Positions 1 through 13,100 of a DNA stretch of 64,000 nucleotides are shown here, piece after piece (within the stretch, counting starts at the first letter, position 1; each line of letters begins with the position of its first letter). The stretch is taken from NCBI GenBank assembly GCA_007922195.1, contig ML682002.1, positions 868,001-932,000 on the forward strand, written 5' to 3'. A model generated the notes under the pieces. It made no database searches and was not told the origin of the DNA. It saw only the letters and a list, made by a program, of their open reading frames with translations. This DNA is from Podocnemis expansa. Taxonomy: Eukaryota > Chordata > Testudines > Podocnemididae. The position numbers and the translations under genes are program-made.

Positions 1-1066
1 CCTATAATCCAAGACTGCCTCTGCCACTTCAGATCGTCTGGCATCCCAACAGCCACAGTCCCGGAGCCTCTTGCCGTAGGTTGTGAACATGCTTTGGGAC
101 ACATGTGGCTAAAGTCCACGCCTTCTCAGCCCTACTCCTCCCAGCTAGGAGGCCCTTACTCGGCACCCTCCCTCTGCCTCCCCTCCCTCCAGCATACAAT
201 CCCACCCCCAAATGAAGACTGCTTGATTTTGGGAGCAAAGGAACTGAGTCAGGTTCTTCTCAGGCAAAGGAGGTAGGTGGCTAGGCAGGGGAAGAGAGCC
301 CTTGAAATCTGAATGAACCGAGTCCTCTGGCTGAGAGTTAAGTGTCTGCAGGACACGCAGGGATGTTCAGCACGGGCCGAGTTCTCAGGAATGGAGCAGC
401 ATAGAGAGTCATTTCCTCCCTGCTCCGAGTGACTGATGAGAACCCAACTCCACTGATGGAAATAAAAAAAGCCACTTGCCCCTGATCTTCCATATCCCAC
501 TGGGCTGCCCTAACGCAGAGGATCGTGGAGAGAAAGGAAGAAGAGCGGTCTGTGCGCGGTGCTGAACTCCAACCTCAGAGCACATCCTACCCCACAAGCC
601 AGCAAACCCAGGGGAAGGGGCTGGTCCAGCGTGAGTGCCAGATGGCAGCCATCCCATTCCAGAGAGCAGACAAATGCTCTGCATCTTTCCCTCCCAGAAC
701 CCATTTCCCAGGAGGTGCAGCATGGACTGGTCTCTTCCTGCAGTTGGGTTTGGTACTAAACCAGTTTTCACTCTCTGTGCAAAGAATTCAGATCAGCTCA
801 AGCTGCGCCTGCATATGGGGAAGGAAAAATGAAGGCCTTTGGAGGACAGGAAGAAAGATGGGTTACATCTTTGTCCATTAAAACCACGAGCCAGTTGCCT
901 AAACCTCTTCCCGGCTATCCCTAGCTGGCTGGGGTACAGCAATTCTTTAAAGAGAGAGGCCCCATCTGCAAGGAAACGTGAGTGCCACTTGGTCAAAGCT
1001 CCCCGCAACGCCACTGTCTGACCGCGCGTGTGTCTGCGTGTGTGTTTTGGCAAGAAGTTGCTGAGG
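1..1066 (-). other. PTP4A3: PTP4A3 3' UTR, proximal part (continues beyond window)
   Basis: This sequence directly follows the TAA stop in transcript direction. No AATAAA (TTTATT on the plus strand) was seen in it, so the poly(A) site is probably off the left edge. A short GT/CA-rich run sits near 1028-1055. No repeat was recognised. The short reading frames here have no recognisable products. How far the UTR really extends is inferred. Confidence 0.6.
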
Positions 1067-1184
1067 TTACATGGTGCAGCATTTGTTCTTGTGGTTGTGA
1101 GGGTCCTTGAATCGGAGTCTCTGCTTTGGCCGGTACTTTTCCAAGTATGTTAGCTGCTTGCTGTTGATGGCTCCTCTGCGCTTC
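1067..1184 (-). CDS. PTP4A3: PTP4A3 coding exon 5 (C-terminus, CAAX box, stop)
   Basis: The acceptor TTCCAG lies just above 1184. The exon completes the split Q135 codon (CA|G) and encodes residues 136-173, starting [10 protein letters not shown] and ending KCCTM, then TAA at 1069-1067. The last four residues form a CAAX prenylation signal. A terminal Met is expected to favour farnesylation, from general knowledge of farnesyltransferase. The preceding KHNK-type basic residues match the family's membrane-binding tail. From memory the human tail is CCVM, so T172 differs here. Confidence 0.96.
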
Positions 1185-4100
1185 CTGGAACACAAAGAGA
1201 AAGCAAACCATCAGTGCTCCTTCGTGGGGAACGTCCTAGAGCCAGCTTGGCACTCCAGCACTCTCAGCCCCATGCTCATCTCTCAGGGCATATGCAGCAG
1301 CACCCAGAAAAATTAACAGGACCAACGTCCGGCATGTAGCTCTAGAGGCTGGAGTAGAACATCACACACCTCAAAAGCTGGGAGTTAAATGCCAGAGAGA
1401 TCATTGCTCCATAAGTGAATCCAGGAGGTTCATTCCTAGAAGCTGAATTTCTCCCCCTTCCTCACCTGCAGTTGGCAGCACCTGTGTTAACCCTGTTACC
1501 CAGGGAATCAAGAAGTATGGGATGGAGCAAACTCCCAGAGGCTGAAGTTAAGCAGAGGGACATTTAGGCAGCGTGTTGTTCTGGCAGGGAGACCTATCAG
1601 GCTGTGGATTAGTCTCCCCAGGGGAGCTGTGGGAACCATCTGGCTTTTAAAACTGGACTAATACAGGTAACAGATGATGGAGAACAGGGGTTGGTCTGTA
1701 TCCTCTAAGTGACTCTTCCACTCCTAGTCCCTGACTTACTCCTCTCTTTTTGCACTGCTCTGTTCTACACACACGAAGACGCCTTTCCACTGAGGAAATA
1801 TCTAGAGGTCAGACCACAGATGGAGACATGCTTATGGAAAACTGATCTCCCTCCTACAGTCACAGCTGGTGTCAGAGAAAGGGGAAAGACAGAACAAGCC
1901 ACAGATTTGCAGTTTGAAAGGAAGCTTCAGGACACGGAGCAGAATATATTCTGAAGAGCAGAGGGGGATTTTTAAAAAAAAAACAACACAGAAATGTTGA
2001 CTAACAGCAAGTATCAGTTATGGGAAAGGACATCTACTTTAATCCAGGCTGATTTATGGAGCCAGAGGGCCATGAATGAGCAGAATGCCCAAGAGGTCCT
2101 TCCAGAGGACTTCCCAGGAGCCATGAATGCCAGGGATCCATATGGCCCCTCCCCAGATCTGCAGGCTGGCAAGATGTAAACCTCAGTCGTTTAAAAAAAA
2201 AATACAGTCCAATTCTCACACACCGCATGGCGCTTGCACTGCTCTCTGTGCCTGCCTTCCGATTAAGACAATTTTTGGTCTAAACAGCCTTATCCACTTG
2301 TATCCTTTCCCTTTTCTGCCCCCTTACAATGACCCAGTTCTCCCTCTGCCCAGGCCTGCTGGAATCCTCCTTTCATTTAATGAATAGCTGTCAATGCAGC
2401 AGAGGCTGAATGCACAGCCTTTTGCCCGGGGAATCCTCGCTCTGCTAATGAACCACTCAGGACACCCAAACGAGGTCTGCGTTAATAGGTCAGTAGGAGT
2501 TTAGCAGACTAATTATTCCTGGATCCTGCCAACATAGCTGGGGAAACAGCAACTGATGAGAAGCAGAAAAAAAGTGGACTGACCCAGACACATGAGATGC
2601 ATTTTCTCCACCTCCTGTCCATTCGGGAGAGGAGAAAGCAAGCGTCTGACAGTTATTTCACCCAGCTTCCAGCCAACCGCTCAGAGGGAGTCACAAGTTC
2701 AACACCCAAGTGCATGCTCTCCTGGGCCACTGGTGCACCTCTGCAATGGGACCTGCCTCCAGGGTAAGCACCAATGATTTACTTCCCGGGGCAAAGGCAC
2801 AGAGTAGCCAGAGCCCCGCATCCTCTGGATATTTTACACTGTCAATCTGCTGCTTGGCACATGGTGCAGGGGTTATTCTAGGCCACTTACTGTCTGATGA
2901 ACTGAATGGCGTCCTCATACTTCATCCCACTCTCGATGAGAGCCAGAGCTACGAGAACAGGAGCCCTGGAAAGCAATTAAGAGAGGAGTCACCGCCTGCT
3001 TTAATTAAAGAAATGTCTGGCAGTGGAAAGAGCATTTCCCGAATCCACATCAGCAGTCCCCACAAGCTAAGCCAACAGCATCATGAATAGGCAAACAAAA
3101 TCAACAGCGTCTCACGTCATGTGGCCTGCAGAGATCACCCAAAAACAGACACTCTTGCCTCCAGCTTCTTCTCCACTAGGTTCCCAGAGTGAACTCCAGC
3201 CACACTCAAATCCATGTTCACTGCCATTTCCCACCATATAAACTCTGGTTTTCAGGCCTTGTAATTTGGCCACAAAAATTAACCTGTGGTTGGTGTTTTG
3301 AGGGGCAAAGTCTCCAAGCCTATAGAAACGATGCTTCTTTTAAGGCAAGGACAGAGCTCACAGCTGTCTGCTACTGTCCCTATAAAACACAGCTTTGATT
3401 TCAGAGGAATTCACAAATGATTTGCAATGGGATTCATTAAACACCAAAAATTAAAACAGAAACCCACAAAATGAACAAAAACCAAACCAAATTGAAGTGG
3501 ACTAGAAACTAAGTGTCTAAAAAATGGCTTCTAGCTTTAAAGGGGTGGGGGGGGGAATGGATGGGGGAGATTTTACAAGCCATGCATATGGGGTAGACTT
3601 TAAACAGAACCTACATCACTGTGAAAAATCTGTATGTGAATTAGGCAGGTGCTCAGCAGCATAATCACAGTGCAACAACCCGCACTGCGAATTCTGCTTT
3701 GGTTTCTGCTTTTTCTTAGAACCAAAAGAGAAGTTAACTCCCAGGCTGAGGACAGGATAGAAAACCCAACATCATACATCACTGCAAGAGAATGACGGAC
3801 CAGACTCTAATACAGGGAAGGGGTAAAAAGCCACCAACTCACTTTAACCTGCCCACGTTCGGTGAGGTAGCTGATTTTATGTAGCCTGTCGTTCTTTCAC
3901 CTAGCACTTTCAAAGGCCTTCATAAGTGAAGGAATGAGCAAAAAGAACTGCATGCTTTCAAGTCCTGGGGTGTTGGGCTTGACTTCAAATCTCACGGCTT
4001 CAGTTGCCCAATTCGCTTGAAGCCAGGTGGATGGCACTTGGGAGATCTAGCCATCGTCTTTATTTACCCGCTCAAAACTGAGGAGTCAGGCAGAGCCCTT

Positions 4101-7100
4101 GGGCACATTCAAGTTCCGTGAGGGGAACTGACGGGATGAAAGCCAACTCCAAGAGCCCAGGGAGCTATTTTGAAGACCTGTTATGAGCAATATCTCATTG
4201 TGGTGACTTGCAGGTGGAGCTCAGAAAAGTCCCACCCATTTCCCCACCTCAGTCTGACTCCTGTGCTTCTACACACGTTTAAATCCCACTGTTGTCAAGG
4301 GGCCAATCTTCAAAGATTTGCTGAATGGGGAACCTAATCTGCTCCGAGGACTGGAGACTGCTCATTACACAGCTGCTCCTTAGAGATTGCCTCGCGATCA
4401 ATCCCCCCCTTAAACGGAGAGGCCATCGTGCTGAAATTCAGCACGTTTAAAAAGGCCCCTAAGGAACTGAGATCTTTTCCATTGCTGTGTGCAGTGTGTG
4501 GTGGCTGCGTTGGTCCCAGGATACTAGAGACTGGTGTCGGAGAGGTCTGGATCTTTACTGGACCAGTTTCAGTGGTCGAAAGAGACGAACTTTCAAACTC
4601 CAGAGTCTGAGTCACTTGAAGGTTGGTCTTTTCCCCCAACAGAAGTTGATCCAGTAAAGCTGTGACCTCCCCTACCTCATCTCGCTAACCTGGCCTGGGT
4701 TCTCCTGGCAGCTCAAAACTTATACAATCCAGTTTTCTTGTTGAAAGGTTTTTAGCCGCAACAATGCCATCCTTATGGGGAGTGGGGCCTGGGGCTAATC
4801 ACACTATGTGGACCCCCCTTTAACATCACTGGTTGCTTTGGTGTGTTTTGGGCCCCCTTCCTCCCTGAACTTCTGGCATCTTGCGCCATGGGACCGGAGT
4901 TGGAAATTTAAAATCTGCCATCTTTGTTGCTGTAAAAAGAATTGGGCAGGTTTGGTCATGTTTTTGGATGTCCTTGCATTCTTTCCTAGGGCAGGGCTTG
5001 GAATTGCTTGTCAGGACAACACACAGGGGCCCCCAAAGCACAGACCCCGGGGTGGTGATGCCAATTTGCTGTAACCTAGGGATGGCTCAGCCCCGCAGTG
5101 CTACAAACAATGAGGGGGCCAGACAGTATTGACGGCAAGCTGAGTCCCACCGTAAGTGAAGACTGACAATACATGCTGCTCTGCCAATCGCATAAATGAA
5201 GAGCTGGGAAAAGGAGATCGCATTTATTTTCCCCTCGACTCCGTAAGCTATAGGGGACTTTGCAGTTACTTGTAGCAGAAGGAGATGTGCCCTTCTTGCA
5301 AGATACTTAAAGCCAGCTGTCCATTCCCTGAATCTCATCTCAAGGGCAGCTCCCAGCTTCTTTCAAGCCCTCACTTACCGGCCCAGGCCCGCCACACAGT
5401 GAACTGCCACACAGCAGCCGGGGTCTTCGCAGAACTTTGTTTTCAGCAAGTTGAGCCAGTCTTCCACTATTTTGCCGGGAGGAGGAGCGCCGTCATCAAA
5501 GGGCCAGTCCTAAAGGAAGGCAGGCAGTGGGGGATGAGAGTTAGCGACAGAAACGTGAAGTCAGTGCACTTACAAACATTGGGAGGAGGAAGGAACTTGA
5601 AGCTTCCTGCAATCTCCCATTTCACCAGAGCTACATTTCTAAAGCAGAGCATCCCTGGTACAATGGAGGGACCTCTGCAGCTCCACCAGGGAGCTGTGAT
5701 ACAGACAACTGGGCTGTTCCACTGCCACGGACCTTAGCTGAGACAGTTCACATCTCTCTGTGACTCAGTTTCCCCAACAGTATGAAGGGCTCATTGCTAT
5801 GGAGTACTTCTAGGCTGCATGACCCAGTGCAGCGTTTCTAAACTTCTAGATACAAGAGACTGGACTCCTGTGCTGTGTCAGGGAGATCTCAGGGACCAGT
5901 GCTGGTTCACTGAGAAACCGTAATCTAGCACAGCGGTTTTCAAACTTAGGGTCGGGACCTAGTGCTGGGTCACAGACCCTCAGCTACTAGGTCACGGTGC
6001 CCCCCTCTGCCACCTCCAAAAGATTGAAATGCTTTGCTCAAAGCTGTACTTGTTGGGTCGCGGGCATAAATGGTTTTTTTTGAGACTGGGCCCTGAGGAA
6101 AAAAAGTATGAAAACCACTGACCTAGTGGACCAAGCACTAGACTAGGAGTCGGGAAAACTGCCCCATGCCTGCCCAGTGACCTTTGGAGCGTCACCTCTG
6201 TGACTCAGTTTCCCCATCTGTAAAATGGGGTTAACGATACTGCGCTCCTTTGTAAAGCCCTTGGAGATCTACTCAGGAGGAACGCTGAGGAAGAGCTGGC
6301 CTCACAGGGGTGGGGCTGAGAGACTCATAATTACACTTGTTCAGGTCTGTGGGTGACGCGCTGTAAATATTTAGAAACAAAAGCCACACACAGCTAACGA
6401 CGGGTTTCTAAGCAAGCCAAGCTGTCAGAGAGCCTGCCCCTCCGCCCCCACGGGGCACCTTTACAGCACTGAGCGAATAAGGTAACAGATGTGGCTCACA
6501 AAGGCCCATTTCTAGGGTACAGCTCCATCTCCATGTCTCCCTGCTGCAGCGAGAGTGGCCAATCAATCTCCTGCCTCCATAAACTCGAAACACATGCAGG
6601 CTTGGCAGATGCTGCAGTTCATGCTTGAGCTGAGCGTGGGTGGGAACAGCGATTGCTGCCAGTTACAGCCACAGGGAGTGGGAACCGGGAGGAAAAGAAA
6701 CTTCCTTCCTCAGCCAGAAAGTTACAACTTCCGAAAGGCCTCCCCCTCTCCCGACCACCGAAAGAGCCTAGAACTGGCCTGCGGCCCGGAGGCGGACACC
6801 AATCAAAGTGCAATTAAACAACCAGTGAAAGGCTAGTTCTACGCTCTGTGGGGAAAGGGCGTGCAAGGTCAAAAGGACAGTAAAACTCGAGGCTCTTAGT
6901 GAAACCAAAAGAGTCCCTCATTTAAACTTGCAACAAGCTCTTCCTGTCCTTAACCCTCCGCTGTCTGTTTCTGGCTAAACAAAGGAACTGGCAGATTCAA
7001 TCCACTTTGCAGGAGGACTTCAGGGCACAGATGCCACGTGTTCTTGAACTACCACGTGCTGGGGCATTTAAAGCCCACCAGACAACACACACAAGCCACG

Positions 7101-10100
7101 AAACAGAGGAAGTAAGATTCCCCAAACACTGCTGAGCGTATTGGACCGGTAGTTAATGCCGATGTGTAGAGCCCTGCAAATCCATGGATACCCGCAGATA
7201 TCCGCCTTATATCCACATCCGCAGATACAACATGGATATCAGTGGACCATTTCTTGCAGATGCAGATCGGATACAGATCCACATATTTTTATCTGCACAG
7301 AACTAGAGCCCTGCAAATATGCAGATATCCGTGGATATCCGCATTATATCCGCATCTGCGGATACAATTTGGATATCCGCGGACCATTTCTTGCAGATGC
7401 AGTTCAGATATGGAGTCACTTATTTGTATCCGTGCAGGGCTCTACTGATGTACAGCATTCTCAGAGATTAGGTTACAGCCAGAGGCCAAGTCACCCAGTT
7501 TGATTTCATTTCTGATGCACTTGATTTTTAAGGACCAAGAGCTTGCCCCTTCCTGGAAGTCTCCTCTAAAATGTTTGTAGTTTGGCACCTCACGCTGGGG
7601 CTTCCGAAAATCACCTCTCTTTTTAATGAGACCTGGCACGCCCAACAAGGCCTCAGATTATGAAACACCAGCCGTAAAGACTCCATTGCTAGCCACGAGC
7701 ACAGCCCACCAAGAAATTTCTCAGGATGGCACCAAGGGACGTGGTCTCAGTCTCTCGAAGCCTTTAACTCAAGACTGGCTGTCTTTCCGAAAGACCTGCA
7801 CAAGCTCAACCACCAGCTGCAAGCGTGGTACAGGACGTGATGGGAGGAGTGCCCAGGACTTCGTTGGGCTGAAGGGCAGACAAGTCATCGGGATGGTCGC
7901 TTTCCAGTTGTCACGGCTATGAATCTATAAACAGACTCTGATTCTGCCTAGGTCCCTGCCACAGGCAGGACGTGGGGGAGAGCAAAGACCAAGGGCTGGG
8001 GTGTGAGCAGGAATTTAAGGGGCATGTTAAAGCCAGCCATGGGGAGGAAGAGTGGGCACTGCCAGGAGGAGGTGGAGGGGCGGGGAGAGGAAGAACCCAC
8101 CTGGCAGCCAGCTGCCCTGTTGTTTCCACCCTCCTTAGGCTGCAGGGATACATGGGGAATTGGGACAAGGGGTGAAATGCCCCTGCCCCCCGTCCTTCCA
8201 TGCACGCCCCTGACCAAGGGCTTCTACAGCTCCAAAAAGCTGCAGAGAGCTCTTCACGTGCCTCAGTTCAGTGTTGCCATGAGTCAGGCCACTTTTCCTA
8301 CCTCACCCCTGTGGGGACAACAAGCTCCTAAGGGCTGGCTGGTGCGGGCAGGGTGCAAAAGCACAGAACCTGTAATGGGAAGAATGAGCAATGGGAGCTG
8401 GAGGAGGAATTAAGAGGCTACAGGGCTGCTCTTTGGGCAAAGGGCACTGTGGAGCTGTAAGAGTGGAGTCCAGGGACGTGAGAGAGCACTTGCTCTGCTG
8501 GTGATGGAGAAAGGCCTCTCTTTTTTGGGGGCAGAGGGGAGGGAAGGGTTTGATGACTGACGTGACCCAGGCATTTTAAACCAGCTGAAAGGTTACTGGG
8601 TTACGGAAAGACAAACGGATGGACAGAGAAATGGTATCAGCTTGTGAGCCAGGCATACTCAGTATATAATTACTTCCCATGCGAAGTGATGGCTATTTCA
8701 TCTTAAAGAAGATTAGAGGGCTAATCCTATGATATTTCAGACTCTCCCTTACATGACACGAGCCCTTCTGAGCTGTATGTGGGTGGCAGCAGATCACAGA
8801 GTTAGACACTGATTTGTGTATCTCCCCGTGAAAGCCAGTCAGCTCCATTGTAAAGGCGTGAAATACCCCTCGCGTAGACCTGAGGTTACAGGAACCACTG
8901 CATATAAAATACGCAAGCCTCGTGTCATTCCAGCTTTCCTCTCCTCCACCGCTACTGCTCAATCTGCCCCAATTTCAGATCACAGCAGGTCTTCCTGTAA
9001 TATTTTTCATGGCACAAATCTGACATCAGAAATCACTACGTTCTAAAACCAGTGGGTCAGCATTTCAGTCTTCACGATCACTCCATTGAAGATTTGCTAA
9101 TTGTGATGCTCAGACAGATGAATACCAGATAAAGGCTTCAAAGAAGCTGCAGAGCTCGAATTTATTTGCAAATTCGACTATCGCTTCAGGGCTTAGTAAG
9201 GATGTGGGATTTTTTTTTCTCATTACAACAGGTGATTTGACCTCAGCTTCCTGTATATGCTGTTCCCCAGTGTTTGAATCTTAACAACCGCTTTGATTTG
9301 CTATTACTGTGTGACCTGATCCCATGACTTTCACTCCCTTGCATTTATTTCCTCTCATTCTGTAAGTTCCCTCATCTTCAAAGCATCTGACAAAGTGGGA
9401 TTTTCTCCCATGAAAGCTCATGCAATAAATAAATTTATTAGTCTTTTAAATGCAACAGGACTCCTTGTTTGTTTCTCATGGAATAAAGGCCCTGGTTGGT
9501 CTGGGCTGTGTGTGTGTAAACTGCTCATCCCATGGTTTACAACGTCCACCCATTGTAACAGCCCACCTTTATGGCGCATACAAGCCTAACTGAATTAAAG
9601 CTTTAGGTGGGTCCAAGTCCCATCATCGATTAGGAAGGTTTAGAGACATGGTCCCCAAGAGATCTGCAGTGCAGCCACGCTCTCAAACATGATGGTAGCT
9701 GAGAAGTTCAGAAATGACGAGTTATTTTTGGGCATCCAACCTAAAGGGGCCAGATTTTCATGAAGAGACAACCTTCTGGAAATCAGGCCCCACTGAAGCA
9801 TCTCAAGTCGTGCCCCTAGAACAAGCAGTCACTTTTGAAACTGAAGTTGCAAAGGTGCCAACAAAGGCAAAAAAGAAGGAGAGGAGGACACTGAGGCTGC
9901 AGAGGTGCCAGTCAGGCCCCAAGCAACATGCAAAACCTCATCTACCACTATTGATATGCAGGGGAAAAAAAGAATCCAATTTGATTCAAGAGTTGTCTAA
10001 ACACAAGTTTGCATTGCTTTAGTTATATGAGTGCAAACCTACACGGATGCTTCTGGGTTCAGAGCAGCTTATTTTGGTCTAGTTGAAATCTGTCCCTAAC

Positions 10101-13100
10101 TGACAAGCTAAAACTGAAATAAACCAAATCTAGACCAAAGTCAGAGCGTACACACAACCTTTTGTACTGATTTAAGTTAAACTGGTTTAAAAGGGGCCAT
10201 ACCTTTAGGTGAATTCACTGCAGACAAGCTCTCAGAGACCTGAATGTCTTTGCAAGGCTGCTGGGTGTTTTGCTTGTAAATTATTCCAACACAATAAAGG
10301 GAAACTCCACAATGCTATTTCACCCAGCTGTATTTCCAAGGGAAGTGATTATTCCCCTGTATTTGGCTCTGCTGAGGCCACATCTGTAATAGTGTGTCCA
10401 GTTTTGGGCCTCCCACCACAGGAAGGATGTAGACAAATTAGAGACAGTCCAGTGGAGGACAACAAAATGTTTAGGAGGCTGGAGATCATGACTTATGAGG
10501 AAAGACGGAGGGAACTAGGCTTTTTTAGTCTATAGAAGAAAGCAACGAGGGGGGATTTAATAGCAGCCTTTACCTACCTGAAAGGGGGTCCAAAGAGAAC
10601 GGAGCTTGGTCGCTCTTGGTGGGGGCAGAAGACAGAACTAGGAGCAATGGTCTGAAATTGCAGTGGGGGAGGTTGAGGCTGGACATCAGGAAAAACTTTG
10701 TCACTGGGGGGGAGGTGAAACACTGAAATGAGATACCTAGGGCAGGGGTTCGTAACCTTTCATAGGTTGTAACACATTTGGTGGCATATCACGACCCTAG
10801 AGGACACACCAGCTCCCCCTCTTCCACGAGGCCAAATCCAGCCATCCCCCAGCTCTCCATGACACACCTACCATTGTGTGGCGGCACATTAATGTGTCCC
10901 GACACAGTGGTTGAGAACTGCTGACCCAGGGAGATGGTGGCATCTCCATCCTTAGATGTTTTTAAGGCTCGGCTTGACGAAGTCCAGGGTACAATGATTT
11001 AATTGGGGTTGGTCCTGTTTTGAGCAAGAAGTTGGATTAGATGACTTCCTAGTCTCTTCCAACATTGTTCGTCTATGATTCTCTGCTAAGCCAGGTCTGC
11101 AGTGAACGTGACTCTCAAAGGCTCCCACCCTGCAAAGACTTACAAACATATATGCGCCTTTGAACTCTACTGGCTGCTCATGTGTTTAACTTAAAACGTG
11201 CACTGATGGAGTTTAAGCTCTGCTTTATTTCACGAGCTTTCACAGGAGAAAATCCAGGATATTCTCCCACAAAAGTTCATCCAATAAATGTGTAATTCTT
11301 TGAAAGTGCCACAAGACTCCTTGCTTGTTTTGCTGAACTAGACTGACATGGCTGCCCCTTTGGAACTAGCCCTGCTCTGTTTACTCTGCTATTTGCCACA
11401 TCCCTTTGACATTTTCTCCTCTCTTTCTGAAGCATTCATTAGTTTCACTCATACTAAGCTGTTTTAGACATTATCACAGCCTGACTTTTTTTTCCCTTTC
11501 TTTTCTGCTTTCATATTTGCACTTATCTTTTCTTTTAAGTCTTGTTCTTTATATTCAGTTGCATTCCTTCAATCGGATGGATTTATTTTACCCCCTTCAC
11601 TAAAACATTTCTTAATTTTTCTGTTTTTTGGAGGCCAGGGAAACCCATACACCCCTCTCAGTTTTTTATGCTAAATTTGGTTTTCAAAAACAGGATGAGT
11701 TTCCTCAAAATGTTCTGATCAGATCTTTCGCTAGCGAGCTCCTGCGTAAAGTCAGAGCCCATGGGGAGACAATGCGTTAAGCCATCTGAAATGAAATACA
11801 TGTGCCTCTGAGTCTATGTAACAACTTCATTCTGGTGACTGGTCTATGGGGAGGGGAAATGGTGACAAATCTAGGAAGGTAGCATGGTCCAGTGGTCAGT
11901 AAAACGGGGTGGAGTCAGGAGATTTGAGCAGAGCTCTGTTCTTTACCCTATAGCCTGAACTGGGGTGAGGCACTTCCCCTCTTTCCTCTCCAACCCTTGA
12001 CTTGCCCTCTCTACGGAGACTTAAAGCTCTCTGGAGGAAGGAACTGTGTCTTGCATAATGGGGCCTTGATCTTGACTGGGACCTTTAGGCTCTACAGTAG
12101 CACAAAAAATATATCTCTACTTCTGGGGTGATGGCTATAATGTACAAAGGGCACCTACCCCTAGGAGCAGATTGCAAATGATGCAACACTGCAAACACCA
12201 CATTATGCAGAGCAGAAAGAATGCATGTGGCCATTATCTTCCTGTGCTCATGTCATCATTATTCTAAGGTGATTAGAAAAAAATCCTGGAGACTTTTTTG
12301 CTTTTAAAATCAGTGATGCAATTTGAACTCTCCCCAGGGCATTGCTGGAGCACTAATGTCCTGTGCGTTTGGGAGTCTGACTGCATGAGTCACCCCATCT
12401 CTTTGGAAGCATTGCCGTGTGATCTGGAAATGCACTGCCTCTTCACCACACAGAGGAATTTGAAGGCCAGGGATGGATAGTGCCCACCATGGATGTTTTT
12501 TCATGCTCTAAAGGCTAAAACGGTTGCAGGTTAGAACCAGTAAGTGTCACTCCCCACAGGCTATATAAAATTGGGAATAGTGGATTAAAAAGCACTTATC
12601 CTCTTGGAGGAATTCTGTGCAAGTCTTCGACGTGTACAGCACATGTTCAACTCCGCACATCCCTTGTCCCCTGGGAACGAGCATGATGTGATTAAAACAG
12701 TGTGTATGGAGTTTGCTTAGCGCCCCAAAGGGCCTCCAATGTACTGCCACCTTCTATCTTGCTTTGGAAAGTTTCCCAACATACTCTTCCCCACCACGTT
12801 TCTCCTCCAAGAGAGACTCAAGAGCCTCGTAAACTCCTCCTGAATGCATGTCGTGCTCAGTGTCATAGGAAAGAAAGCCTAAAGATCTCTGCTCTGTCAG
12901 AGAGAAACCCAGTGAACTTAAGATACAAATGGGTTTGCATTGTGCAGTGCAGGGATTGGGTTTGACAGGCACGTAAATGCCCAGTAGTCCCTACTTCCCA
13001 ACCCTACCCAGAACCAAAGCGCACTGAGATGAGGTACACAAGGAGTCTGGTGGCACTTTTAAAGACTAACAAATTTATTTATCACATGGGCTTTTGTGGG

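Larger units (their letters stand above)
1185..2890 (-). other. PTP4A3 intron 4
   Basis: 1.7-kb GT-AG intron. The only recognised repeat is a short CR1-like 3' fragment at about 1575-1690. An A-run is at 1974-1983. The part at about 2385-2560 is rich in homeodomain-like TAAT cores and is listed separately as a candidate conserved element. Nothing else was recognised. Confidence 0.85.

Noticed and set aside
1107..1316. Plus-strand frame over PTP4A3 exon 5
   Set aside because: Antisense shadow of the real exon.
5285..5737. 150-codon plus-strand frame over PTP4A3 exon 3
   Set aside because: Antisense shadow of the real exon and its flanking introns.
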